64,000 nt of DNA from NCBI RefSeq assembly GCF_000807855.2, contig NZ_JRYR02000001.1, positions 504,619 through 568,618 of the forward strand, in the 5' to 3' direction. Below, one piece after another: positions 8,920-17,455 of the stretch (position 1 is its first letter; each line of letters starts with the position of its first letter). Source of the stretch: Flammeovirga pacifica. Its GTDB lineage: Bacteria; Bacteroidota; Bacteroidia; Cytophagales; Flammeovirgaceae. Position numbers and translations under genes: made by a program. The notes beneath the pieces were generated by a model. That model saw only the letters and a list, made by a program, of their open reading frames with translations, had not been told where the DNA came from and made no database searches.

Positions 8920-10083
8920 ATGAAAGAATTTAAATCATTTTTCAAGCTTGTAAAAAGAGAGTTAAAGTTATTCTTTTCAAATGATGTACTTGTTGCGGTA
9001 TTTTTTGGGGCTCCAATTTTCTTTGGGCTTTTAGTAGGGTTCACTTATCAACAGGCATCTGTAAAACAACTGAGTATTGCAGTAATAGATCAAGATAATA
9101 GCCCTTTGAGTCATAAAGTAATTGATGCTTTAGATGAAAACTTTTATCTACAAGTAGATCAAATTAGCTATTTAGAGGAGGATGTTAAACATGATTTGCC
9201 AAAATTTGAGGCCATAGTGCGTATCCCCAAAGGGTTTGAAGGAGATATTAATTATAAGCGTCATCCACATATTCAAGTAGAGGTGAATGGAGCCAATATG
9301 ATTACAGGTAACTATGCTAATATTGGTATTAGAACTGTTTTAGGTACATTAAATGCTGGAATAGAGATTTTAGGGTTACATAAATCAGGAATCCCATTGG
9401 AAACAGCGAAAGAACAGTGGGAAGCATTTTCTGTTGATGATACTAGGTATTTTAATGCTACATCTAATTATCTAACATTTATATGGCCGGGTATAATTGG
9501 AGCAGTTTTACAGCAAGTGTTTCTATTGGCAATGGCACTAACATTTAGTAAAGAACATGAAGAAAATACATTTGGAGAAATAGCTTCTATTACTACTAAT
9601 CCTTTTACTGTATTTTTTGGGAAAGCTATTCCTTATTGGATCATAGGTGTAACGTTATGGATTGGTTTACAGTTAACACTGTTCCCATTATTTAAATTAC
9701 CTATGCCATCGAATTATGGGGTTTTATTGGCTATTACTAGTGTTTTTATACTATCACTTACTTGTTTAGGAGTTTTAATTAGCTGGTTACTTCCATCTCA
9801 ATTAAAAGCTACTGAGGTACTGATGGTAATATCAACACCTAGTTTTATACTTTCTGGATTTACTTGGCCATTAAATGCAATGCCGGAGTGGATTCAGAAT
9901 ATTTCCAACTTAATTCCTTTGACTCATTTTCTACATGCTTTACGTAAAGTATTACACTTCGATGCCAATTATTCAGATGTGATACTCGACGTTCAAAATA
10001 TGCTGATTATAGCTTTAATATCATTTGTTGTAATGTTGATATTGCTTTACAGGAAATTAAAGGCAACAAAACTAGTTGATTAA
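8920..10083 (+). CDS. ABC-2 type transporter permease
   Basis: 387 residues. One N-terminal membrane helix (about 25-45) is followed by a large extracytoplasmic domain (about 50-180) and five more membrane helices, with the conserved ABC-2 segment near ISTPSFILSGFTWPLNAMP. This is the YhhJ/YbhR architecture of export permeases that work with HlyD-type adaptors. No ATP-binding subunit and no second permease lie in this operon, so the ATPase must come from elsewhere. A terminator follows directly. Confidence 0.9.
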   Translation: MKEFKSFFKLVKRELKLFFSNDVLVAVFFGAPIFFGLLVGFTYQQASVKQLSIAVIDQDNSPLSHKVIDALDENFYLQVDQISYLEEDVKHDLPKFEAIVRIPKGFEGDINYKRHPHIQVEVNGANMITGNYANIGIRTVLGTLNAGIEILGLHKSGIPLETAKEQWEAFSVDDTRYFNATSNYLTFIWPGIIGAVLQQVFLLAMALTFSKEHEENTFGEIASITTNPFTVFFGKAIPYWIIGVTLWIGLQLTLFPLFKLPMPSNYGVLLAITSVFILSLTCLGVLISWLLPSQLKATEVLMVISTPSFILSGFTWPLNAMPEWIQNISNLIPLTHFLHALRKVLHFDANYSDVILDVQNMLIIALISFVVMLILLYRKLKATKLVD

Positions 10084-10096
10084 ATTGATAAATTGG

Positions 10097-10129
10097 ACAC
10101 CTTCGATATTTTATTGAAGGTGTTTTTTT
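10097..10129 (+). terminator. Terminator of the export operon
   Basis: ACACCTTC and GAAGGTGT form an 8-bp stem with an 11-base loop and a run of seven T. Confidence 0.88.
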
Positions 10130-11354
10130 ATAAAGTAATTTCAAAATTTAACCATTGTTGATTATCCCAAATATCAGTATGAGCTAAGTTAGTAGTAGAA
10201 TAAGGAGGGGTTAAAAATATCATCCCATTACCATAAAAATTAAATTGATAACTTTTATTTTTTGGAATATCACTAATATTAAATCTCTTTTCATAATAGT
10301 TTTCGCTTATTCTTTCCATTTTTATTCTTTGATGTTCTTGAGGAAGAAAAGAAGCATAAAGGAACATATTTTTAAAAGTAAATTTATCTGCAGTTGTTCT
10401 TTCCCAATAAGTATATAAATCTTTTGATTTAATTTCTACAAAGAATACTACTTCATCACCTTCAATTCGATAACCTTTAATATTTCTTTTTCCAGGAATT
10501 TTATAGGTAAAGTTATAGTGTCTCAAACCAGTATAATGACCTAATTTATTGTAAGCATAAAACGGTGGGTTCACCCAATAATCATCGACAATAAATTTAA
10601 ATTCACCCCAATTATTGATGTTTTCATCAATTTTAAAACCTTTGACAAAAATATTACCCTGTCTTTCCATAGTGTAATATTCCGTCCATTCATTAAAGCT
10701 TCCTGCTACTTCTACTTTACGAATAACATCAGGATCATAGAGTGCTTTAATGCCTTGGTTGTCATTAATTGTGGAATAAATGGTTGGATCAAATACGAAA
10801 AATATAGAATCGCCTTTAATTTTATAACCCACTTCGTATTCTGTATCAATAATATACAAACACCATATTATATATGATCTCAGAAGCTCATTTTCACGAA
10901 AAGGCTCCATGTGAAAGTTTTTTGATTCATTAAAGGTAGGAGTAGCAGCATATCGATCATTGATCACAAATAGAAATTCTCCGCCAAACGGAACAATATC
11001 TTCCTTATGGAATGTAATCTCCCAGTGATTGTTTTTTTTGACTAAAGTATATTTATCATCTTTTTTATATTGACTGAAAGTGCCAATTACTTGAACCTTT
11101 TCAATAGTTAAACTCTCTTTTTTTATGAAATATTTTTTTGTTTCTTGAAAATGAGGAGCCTGTGGAGTTTCAAAGAAATTAGTTCCTTCCAAATCAATAA
11201 AATTGATGATTTTATCCTCATCAAACACAAAAGAAATACTATCTTCAGTGAGCTCAAAACCAATTAAGTCATCTCCTGTAGAAAACATTAAGTTATAATG
11301 TGATTCTTCGCATGAGAAAAAGAAAAATGATATCAATACAATACAGTATCTCAT
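10128..11354 (-). CDS. Lipoprotein with three glycogen-binding-like (CBM48/E-set) repeats
   Basis: 408 residues. The lipobox ends at Cys 15 (FFFFSC). Three similar units of about 125 residues follow. Each begins with a strand of the type GDSIFFVFD (residues 36-45, 181-189, 299-307) and contains an E-set core: VQVIGTFSQY (87-96), VEVAGSFNEW (214-223) and a weaker LYASFLPQEH (332-341). The middle unit also has the closing GEFKFIVDDYWVNPP (250-264), which is typical of AMPK/CBM48 glycogen-binding domains. The start codon overlaps the stop of the LytTR regulator by 4 bases, so it is translationally coupled to the two-component system. A surface or periplasmic glucan-binding role is inference. Confidence 0.7.
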   Translation of the reverse strand: MRYCIVLISFFFFSCEESHYNLMFSTGDDLIGFELTEDSISFVFDEDKIINFIDLEGTNFFETPQAPHFQETKKYFIKKESLTIEKVQVIGTFSQYKKDDKYTLVKKNNHWEITFHKEDIVPFGGEFLFVINDRYAATPTFNESKNFHMEPFRENELLRSYIIWCLYIIDTEYEVGYKIKGDSIFFVFDPTIYSTINDNQGIKALYDPDVIRKVEVAGSFNEWTEYYTMERQGNIFVKGFKIDENINNWGEFKFIVDDYWVNPPFYAYNKLGHYTGLRHYNFTYKIPGKRNIKGYRIEGDEVVFFVEIKSKDLYTYWERTTADKFTFKNMFLYASFLPQEHQRIKMERISENYYEKRFNISDIPKNKSYQFNFYGNGMIFLTPPYSTTNLAHTDIWDNQQWLNFEITL

Positions 11355-12085
11355 ATTTTTAATCCTTTGATGACCATATTACCTTGAGTCAACTCATTTA
11401 TTATTTCAGTTTTATTACTGCGGCTTATAGATATTAAATGTTTATCGATTAATATACAGTTCCCTTCAATAGCATCTACAGCGTCTTTATTGATAATAAA
11501 TGATTTTTGTACTTTAATAAAGTTATTTGGTAAATGACTTTGTAACTCTTTTAAAGTTAGATGGGTAAGGTATTTATGATTGGTCGTTACAATATTGATA
11601 TAGTTATTTTGAGCTTCTATGATCTTAATCTCATTAAACCATATTTTTTTTATTTGTTGATCTACTTTAATAAAAATAAACTCGACATGATCCGTATTTT
11701 CTTTTAGATATTGTTCTTTTGCTTTTAAACAGCTTTTGTAGAATCTATCAAAAGAAATGGGTTTTAATAAATAATCTAATACATTGATTTCATACCCTTC
11801 CAAAGCATACTCAGTGTAGGCAGTGGTTAGAATCATGATGGGTGGATTTTTAATTGATTTGACCCAATCGATTCCGGAAAGGTAAGGCATATTGATGTCA
11901 CAAAAGCAGATATCTATAGAAGTTGAATCTATAATTTCTTGGGCTTCCATGGCAGAAGAAGCAGTAGCGGTTAATTCTAGAAATGGAATTTGTTCTACAT
12001 AACTAGCTAAACCTTCTCTTGCTAATTCTTCGTCATCAATAACAAGGCATTTGAGTTTAGAATTTGATGTTGGCATAATAGACAT
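11351..12085 (-). CDS. LytTR-family response regulator
   Basis: 244 residues. The receiver domain is intact: acidic pair D17-D18, phospho-acceptor D63 (FCDINMP), T87/T88 and K108 (LLKP). A LytTR DNA-binding domain follows (about 150-240), with EAQNNYINI and the KVQKSFIIN segment. It should bind direct repeats upstream of its targets after phosphorylation by the adjacent LytS-type kinase. The first ATG overlaps the kinase gene by 29 bases; a second ATG at 12076 is also possible. Its stop overlaps the start of the CBM48-like lipoprotein gene, which makes that gene a likely output or partner. Confidence 0.93.
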   Translation of the reverse strand: MSIMPTSNSKLKCLVIDDEELAREGLASYVEQIPFLELTATASSAMEAQEIIDSTSIDICFCDINMPYLSGIDWVKSIKNPPIMILTTAYTEYALEGYEINVLDYLLKPISFDRFYKSCLKAKEQYLKENTDHVEFIFIKVDQQIKKIWFNEIKIIEAQNNYINIVTTNHKYLTHLTLKELQSHLPNNFIKVQKSFIINKDAVDAIEGNCILIDKHLISISRSNKTEIINELTQGNMVIKGLKI

Positions 12086-13079
12086 TATTCAGTTGAAGAG
12101 TATTAAATTCTTGGGCATCACCGTAAAGTAAATGAAGTCGCTTTTTGATATTAGATAATCCAATTCCACTATATTTTTTGTCTTCTTTTAGTGAAATAGA
12201 ACTTTCATCTACTGAGTTTCTTATTTCAAAGACACATGAATTATCTTTTTGTTGCAAATATAGTCGAATAAAATTGTCTTCTTTTTTATTTTGGGAAACA
12301 TATTTCATTGAATTTTCAATGAGGGGAAGAAACAATAGGGGTGGGATTTGAAAATTTTTATCTTCTATTTCTATTACCTTTTCAATAATTACATCTTCTC
12401 GTCTTCTAAATTGTTGAATTTTGAATAGATGATTTAGGTAATCTACCTCTTTTTGGATTGGGACAAAATTTTGCTCGCATTCATATAATTGATAACGAAG
12501 CATATCGCTTAACGTCATTAATAGTTCTTGTGCTTTTTGTGGATCTTTGACGATTAACCAAAAAATAGAATTTATAGTATTGAAAAGGAAGTGAGGGCTG
12601 ATTTGTCCTTTTAAAAAATTTAGTTCAGCTTTCGTTTTTTCGAGAATAAGTTGTTGTTTATTCCTTAGTTGTTTTAAATGTTCAAAAACAATTTCTATTC
12701 CGGCACCTACACCAAAGGGGAAGAAAACTATAATGAAATCATCGGCAGTGATGACAACACGATTATAGGATGGTATATAATAATTCCACTTTAATTCCCA
12801 TAAGATTTGATTATACAGAAACACTAAAGTGATGTAACCACCAATTACTAATAATAAAGCAAGAGAATAATTCTTATGCTCTATCAATTTTATACAAAAG
12901 TGAACAATTACGACAGAACCAATACATAAGGTAATTGCTTTTAGAAAATCTATTAACATGAAATGGTATAAACCTAACCATTGCCCTTGTTGTATAAAGT
13001 AATCGTTATATAAATACAGAAGAAAGAAAACTAATGTATAAATGAAAATTGAAGTTAAATGCGTTTTTTTTAAGTTCAT
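12057..13079 (-). CDS. LytS-type sensor histidine kinase
   Basis: 340 residues. About four membrane segments (residues 10-130) carry no large extracellular sensor. A short coiled coil leads to the His_kinase domain with LKGQISPHFLFNTINSI (His in SPHFLFN) and an ATPase domain with the N-box PLIENSMKYV and the glycine box SGIGLSNIKKRL. It is the kinase partner of the LytTR regulator, with which it overlaps. Kinases of this type sense through their membrane part or partner proteins; the neighbouring lipoproteins could be such partners, but that is inference. Confidence 0.93.
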   Translation of the reverse strand: MNLKKTHLTSIFIYTLVFFLLYLYNDYFIQQGQWLGLYHFMLIDFLKAITLCIGSVVIVHFCIKLIEHKNYSLALLLVIGGYITLVFLYNQILWELKWNYYIPSYNRVVITADDFIIVFFPFGVGAGIEIVFEHLKQLRNKQQLILEKTKAELNFLKGQISPHFLFNTINSIFWLIVKDPQKAQELLMTLSDMLRYQLYECEQNFVPIQKEVDYLNHLFKIQQFRRREDVIIEKVIEIEDKNFQIPPLLFLPLIENSMKYVSQNKKEDNFIRLYLQQKDNSCVFEIRNSVDESSISLKEDKKYSGIGLSNIKKRLHLLYGDAQEFNTLQLNNVYYANIKF

Positions 13080-13155
13080 GTTTATTAATTTTCTTTCTTC
13101 TGTGCAATTTTCTTAGTAGAAAAGTTTAAAATCTTAAAAACTAAGATAAATGATT

Positions 13156-13632
13156 TTATTCAAATCTATCTAATGAAGAATTTAAATTACATGCATCTGT
13201 ATATAGAGTTTTCTGATATTGATCTTGTAAATCATCATCAGTCACAATGAATAAAAATGATAGGTTACTACTTAAATTATTAGAACTGTAGATTGCATTA
13301 TAATCGCCTACGCTTAAATCTTTAGTTATTTTAAAGTTATAATATAAAGTGTGGGAGGCAATTCTTCCTACAGTACCTTCTTGAATTAAATTGTTGTCGC
13401 TATCATATATTTTGACTTGTAGTGTTTCCACTGGAGTACATGATCCAAGATCATTGTTTGAATTAATGTGTAATGAAAGAATACCTTTTTCTTCATCATC
13501 ATTAAGAGATACATTACTTTGACCGGATAAATTGATAGGGGTGATTCCACCTTGATCATTGTTATCACTCGCACAAGAAAAAAATAAAGAAGATAATAAT
13601 AGGGTAGATAAAATGAGGTTAATAGTTTTCAT
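13156..13632 (-). CDS. Small lipoprotein, island paralog 1
   Basis: 158 residues. The lipobox ends at Cys 20 (LFFSC), followed by ASDNNDQGGITPINL. The mature domain appears all-beta and carries two cysteines, C65 (GSCTPVE) and C148 (YTDACN). The paralog at 13826 shares the CASD...GGI-P-I opening and an equivalent Cys pair, and the gene at 14403 shares the pair. The three probably arose by duplication and are now highly diverged. I know no named family for them. It sits 76 bases upstream of the LytS-type kinase on the same strand. Confidence 0.75.
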   Translation of the reverse strand: MKTINLILSTLLLSSLFFSCASDNNDQGGITPINLSGQSNVSLNDDEEKGILSLHINSNNDLGSCTPVETLQVKIYDSDNNLIQEGTVGRIASHTLYYNFKITKDLSVGDYNAIYSSNNLSSNLSFLFIVTDDDLQDQYQKTLYTDACNLNSSLDRFE

Positions 13633-13825
13633 AAGTCATATTGGGTTAAGAAAAGAAAGAAATTAGGTAGCTAAAAAAAGCTTTAAAATAACAAGTATTA
13701 AAAACGTTGGTGTAAACTTTTCGCTTATTTAAATAGGCTTTATTTCATGTTTACACCAAAGTCTTTTTATATAGGAGTATAAAAGAGGTTTATATTAAAG
13801 AGTATAATTTACCTCCTCGAAGTAA

Positions 13826-14275
13826 TTATTGTGCACTACAAGAAGATACATAAACTACTTCATTGTCTATTTCTGCATCCTTTTCGAAATAGAATGAAGT
13901 GCTCTTAATAATACTTTGAGTATCACTGTTTTTGATTTGTAATTTAAAAGTACCACTTTCAGAATTTAAGTAAGTTCTGTACTCATATTCTACATAGTTA
14001 AGAGTAACAGTTTTAGTTTCAATAATAGCATCAGTTTTTGCATCTATTAAAGAAACTACAATTTCCTCTGAAGGAGAACAATCACTATCTTCTAACTTAA
14101 TAGAAACATCTAAGTTAGCATTTGGAGTACTTTGATCTGCAGGTTGCACTTGATTATCATCATTGACATTTAGGCTAATTGGAGAAATACCACCGTTACC
14201 TGCATCGTCAGATGCACAAGAGAAAATAGTCATTGATAATAAAAGACCAGCTAATAGTTTTAATTGAGTATTCAT
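13826..14275 (-). CDS. Small lipoprotein, island paralog 2
   Basis: 149 residues from the ATG at 14275; an in-frame TTG further upstream would place charged residues before the signal peptide. The lipobox ends at Cys 20 (TIFSC), followed by ASDDAGNGGISPISL, nearly the same opening as paralog 1. The mature part is Asp/Thr/Ser-rich and predicted beta, with cysteines C66 (SDCSPSE) and C146 (VSSCS), 80 residues apart, as in the restored paralog 3. A disulfide is a reasonable inference for a periplasmic or surface lipoprotein. Function is unknown. Confidence 0.75.
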   Translation of the reverse strand: MNTQLKLLAGLLLSMTIFSCASDDAGNGGISPISLNVNDDNQVQPADQSTPNANLDVSIKLEDSDCSPSEEIVVSLIDAKTDAIIETKTVTLNYVEYEYRTYLNSESGTFKLQIKNSDTQSIIKSTSFYFEKDAEIDNEVVYVSSCSAQ

Positions 14276-14402
14276 AAAAAAGATTTTTATAGAGTAAATA
14301 TTCGTTTTAATACACTTCATAAAATTCAATAATCTTAAAGATTTATATCTTAAAAATTTGGTGAAGTGCTTGATTCAAAGGGTAAAAAGAAATAGGATGT
14401 AA

Positions 14403-14866
14403 TTATACTTTGCTACTAGTAATACAACTATCATATCGTAATGTTAGATGAACAACTTGATTGTTATCACCCGATACAATCAGTTTTTGAGAACTAATGA
14501 TTTTATCTGTTTCTTGATGGTACAATTAAATTGATAAATCCCATTCGGAAAATCTTCAAGCATTTGATAAGTAACTTCTTTGCCTGTAGTAGTGATAGGC
14601 ACATTTACTTTAGTTACTTGATAAACATCTATCACCCTTAATTGAAATATATTTGTGTTATCACACTTACCTTCATCAGGTTGAAGTAAAATAATATATT
14701 TATTACTGTTGGATTGATTGGTATTGACATTATTAGACACTTGACCTTTCTGGTTTTGAATGGGTCCTTGATAAAAACCAGGAGGAGGTTCATCCAAAAA
14801 TAAATCACAGGAATAAAGGCATAGAGACAAGAGGAGTAATCCTACTCGTTTTACAATAGTTCTCAT
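14403..14866 (-). pseudogene. Small lipoprotein, island paralog 3, apparent frameshift
   Basis: The uninterrupted frame ends at 14480 after 128 residues. The lipobox ends at Cys 20 (CLYSC), and C68 (GKCDN) matches the first conserved Cys of its paralogs. The second Cys is missing from this frame. If one A is restored in the AAA at about 14510-14512 (minus strand), the frame continues as IKKTDKIISSQKLIVSG and ends at 14403 with YDSCITSSKV. That gives 154 residues and places the second Cys at 148, exactly 80 after the first, as in paralog 2. So the gene looks inactivated by a one-base deletion, or the base is a sequence error. No canonical slippery heptamer is present. Confidence 0.7.
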
Positions 14867-14890
14867 AAATTATTAATAGTTAATTATGTT

Positions 14891-15607
14891 TTATACCAGG
14901 CTTCCTTGGGTAATTGATGCAATAACTTGCTTTTTAAGTGGTCTACTTATATTGAATAAGGAATCGTTGATAACAACAGCATTTCCCTCAATAGCTTGAA
15001 CACAATTGATATTGACGATAAATGATTTCTGAATCCGTATAAAAAGATCTTTAGGAAGAACCTTTTCAGCATCTTTTAATTTCATCAGAGAGGTGTATTT
15101 CTTCTTCTTTGTGATAATGTTGATATAATTATTTTGCGCTTCAACATATAAAATATCATCAAAGAAAACTTTATTAATACGATTATCTGATTTTATAAAA
15201 ATGCTTTCAGCTTGGAGAGCGTTATTGGATTGACTTTTTACTTTTTTGATTTTTAGAGCCGCTTTGTAAAAACGGTTGAATTCCATAGAAGATAAAAAAT
15301 CTAGGGCATCATTATCAAATGCAGGAGCTGCATCTTTTATATCGTCAGATAATAAAATAAATGCAGGACATGTAGATTTAGATGCAATCCAATCTAATCC
15401 TTTTATATAGGGTAAATGGGCATTAATGAAAATCACATCAAGTAAATGAAAATGGCTTGAAGCATCTGCCTCTAAAGGAGAAGCATGCACTTCTTTTAAC
15501 TCAAGAAAGGGAACTCTCTTGATACAATCCATCAAACTTTTTTGATTTGATTCATTAGCATCCAAAATACCACAATAATATTTTATTTTGGAACTCGGGT
15601 ATGGCAT
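14891..15607 (-). CDS. LytTR DNA-binding protein with degenerate receiver domain
   Basis: 238 residues, related to the regulator at 11351 over its whole length. The LytTR domain is well kept (VEAQNNYINI, RIQKSFIVN). The receiver is not: the phospho-Asp site is Asn 62 (FINAHLP versus FCDINMP), the acidic pair is reduced to LDANE, and the conserved Lys is replaced in LDFLSS (residues 102-107). It can therefore hardly be phosphorylated. There is no kinase next to it. It is the first gene of the island in transcription order, 24 bases upstream of lipoprotein paralog 3. Confidence 0.88.
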   Translation of the reverse strand: MPYPSSKIKYYCGILDANESNQKSLMDCIKRVPFLELKEVHASPLEADASSHFHLLDVIFINAHLPYIKGLDWIASKSTCPAFILLSDDIKDAAPAFDNDALDFLSSMEFNRFYKAALKIKKVKSQSNNALQAESIFIKSDNRINKVFFDDILYVEAQNNYINIITKKKKYTSLMKLKDAEKVLPKDLFIRIQKSFIVNINCVQAIEGNAVVINDSLFNISRPLKKQVIASITQGSLV

Positions 15608-15818
15608 TATGAGATGATTATTATGTTGTCAGAGGTAAAGAAAATTGGGGTAAATACTGATCAACATAGATACTTTTATAATAATGAATAGATCTAAAGC
15701 AGGGGCAATGGGTTAAAGTAGTGATACATAATAAGTTATTTATAAAATCAAATTAAGTATAAATTCAATTTTTTAAAAGTGTTATTTACGAAAAGCATAA
15801 ATTTATGTGTGAAATGAT

Positions 15819-15844
15819 AAAAGGACACCCTAAGATGTCCTTTT
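15819..15844 (-). terminator. Terminator after pyrB
   Basis: AAAAGGACA and TGTCCTTTT form a 9-bp stem; on the minus strand it is followed by TTTTATCATTT. Confidence 0.75.
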
Positions 15845-15872
15845 ACTATTTTTTATAGTCGATTTATGATGA

Positions 15873-16793
15873 CTAGTTTTGTTTACCTGCCAATAAATAA
15901 AGTGCTGCCATTCTTGTAGCTACACCATTTTCTACCTGATCAAGTATAATTGCATTTTCACAATCAGCCACATCAGAAGTGATTTCAACACCTCTGTTGA
16001 TAGGACCGGGGTGCATTACAACAATCTCTTTATCTAAAGATTCTAGTAACTCTTTGTTTAAACCAAAGTGTTGAGAATATTCTCTTACCGATGGGAAATT
16101 TTTAACTAATTGTCTTTCCATCTGAATCCTTAGCATATTGGCTACATCACACCATTCTAATGCCTTTCTTAAATCATGCTCTACTCTAACACCTAATTGA
16201 TCTATATATTTAGGGATTAATGTATGAGGACCACAAACCATTACTTCAGCACCTAGTTTTTGAAGGGCAAAGATGTTAGATAATGCTACTCTAGAATGAA
16301 GAATGTCTCCAACTATCACTACTTTTTTACCTTCAACTGTACCTAATCTTTCTCTAATGGAATAGGTGTCTAAGATAGCTTGAGTAGGATGTTCGTGAGT
16401 ACCATCACCAGCATTTAAGATAGTAGCGTCGATATGATTGGCCAAGAAATGAGAAGCACCAGGGCTAGAATGTCTCATAACAATAATATCTACTTTCATA
16501 GATAGAATATTGTTGACGGTATCTAATAGTGTTTCTCCTTTTTTTACCGAACTACCACTTGATGAAAAATTGATTACATCTGCCGAAAGTCTTTTTTCTG
16601 CTAACTCAAATGAAAGTTTTGTTCTTGTAGAGTTTTCGAAGAAAATATTGGCAATGGTGATATCTCTTAATGAGGGTACTTTTTTGATAGGTCTATTGAT
16701 AACCTCTTTAAATTGATCAGCTGTTGAGAAAATTAATTCCAAATCTTCTCTAGTGAGGTCTTTAATTCCCAGTAGGTGCTTCGTACTTAACAT
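15873..16793 (-). CDS. pyrB: Aspartate carbamoyltransferase catalytic subunit
   Basis: 306 residues, the normal length. It catalyses carbamoyl phosphate + aspartate to N-carbamoylaspartate, the first committed step of pyrimidine synthesis. The carbamoyl-phosphate loop FFENSTRTKLSFELA (about 50-64), the DGTHEHPTQAILDTYSI segment and the C-terminal MHPGPINRGVEI are all present. It follows pyrR on the same strand, separated by 68 bases that contain an intrinsic terminator. No pyrI regulatory subunit is seen, as in PyrR-controlled systems. Confidence 0.97.
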   Translation of the reverse strand: MLSTKHLLGIKDLTREDLELIFSTADQFKEVINRPIKKVPSLRDITIANIFFENSTRTKLSFELAEKRLSADVINFSSSGSSVKKGETLLDTVNNILSMKVDIIVMRHSSPGASHFLANHIDATILNAGDGTHEHPTQAILDTYSIRERLGTVEGKKVVIVGDILHSRVALSNIFALQKLGAEVMVCGPHTLIPKYIDQLGVRVEHDLRKALEWCDVANMLRIQMERQLVKNFPSVREYSQHFGLNKELLESLDKEIVVMHPGPINRGVEITSDVADCENAIILDQVENGVATRMAALYLLAGKQN

Positions 16794-16825
16794 TATCTAT
16801 ATTTTTTCTTTCTTCAGTCTGAATC

Positions 16826-16856
16826 TAAAAAAAACGGCAATCTATTGAAAGCCGTT
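16826..16856 (-). terminator. Intrinsic terminator between pyrR and pyrB, possible attenuator
   Basis: On the minus strand AACGGC pairs with GCCGTT around a 12-base loop and is followed by a run of eight T. It lies between the pyrR stop (16862) and the pyrB start (16793). It could separate two units, or be an attenuator read through when PyrR-UMP is absent. I do not see the PyrR anti-antiterminator consensus. Confidence 0.7.
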
Positions 16857-16861
16857 AATAT

Positions 16862-17401
16862 CTATTGATTGATAAGCCATAAATTATCATCTTCATGACC
16901 ATCTTCTTTCCACTCTGCAGTGATATATTGTGATTGAATAGAGTTGACTACCTTTCCAACATAAGAAGGTTCAATAGGTAAATCTCTACTATATTTTCGA
17001 TCAATGAGGCATAAAAGTTCGACTTTACTAGGTCGGCCAAAAGCCATCATTGCGTCTAAAGCCGATCGAATAGATCTTCCAGTAAAAATTACATCATCTA
17101 CTAAAATCACTTTCATATTTTCTATTAAAAAAGGGATTTCAGTCTTACTTGGAGTAAGAATATTTTCTCTTCTACGGAAATCATCTCTATGGAAGGTAAT
17201 ATCTAACTGACCACATGGGACATCAATATTTTCCATTGTTTTGATTTTCTGTTTTATTCTTTCTGAAAGAATAATTCCACCTTGTTGCAACCCAATAATT
17301 ACAGTGTTGGAAAAATCACCATGATTTTCAATAAGTTGCTGACTCAATCTACTGATAGTGATATCTAGTAATTGACCATGTAAAATACTTACTTTTGCCA
17401 T
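16862..17401 (-). CDS. pyrR: PyrR regulator / uracil phosphoribosyltransferase
   Basis: 179 residues, the usual length for PyrR. The PRPP-binding loop is clear (VILVDDVIFTGRSIRSALDAM, residues about 96-115), as are the LDITFHRDDF flap and the C-terminal VELLCLIDRKYSRDLPI. In many bacteria PyrR binds pyr mRNA leaders in response to UMP and also has weak UPRTase activity; in Bacteroidota the regulatory role is less well established. Gene order is nudix, pyrR, pyrB on one strand. Confidence 0.93.
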   Translation of the reverse strand: MAKVSILHGQLLDITISRLSQQLIENHGDFSNTVIIGLQQGGIILSERIKQKIKTMENIDVPCGQLDITFHRDDFRRRENILTPSKTEIPFLIENMKVILVDDVIFTGRSIRSALDAMMAFGRPSKVELLCLIDRKYSRDLPIEPSYVGKVVNSIQSQYITAEWKEDGHEDDNLWLINQ

Positions 17402-17455
17402 TTTATCTTTAGAAATTGAACAGGAATTGTTCCCTATTTATTCTATCTTACAAGT

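Noticed and set aside
14480-14530. Programmed -1 ribosomal frameshift in lipoprotein paralog 3
   Set aside because: The site reads ATC AAG AAA CAG in the zero frame and has no X-XXY-YYZ heptamer or strong downstream structure, so a mutation or base error is more likely.
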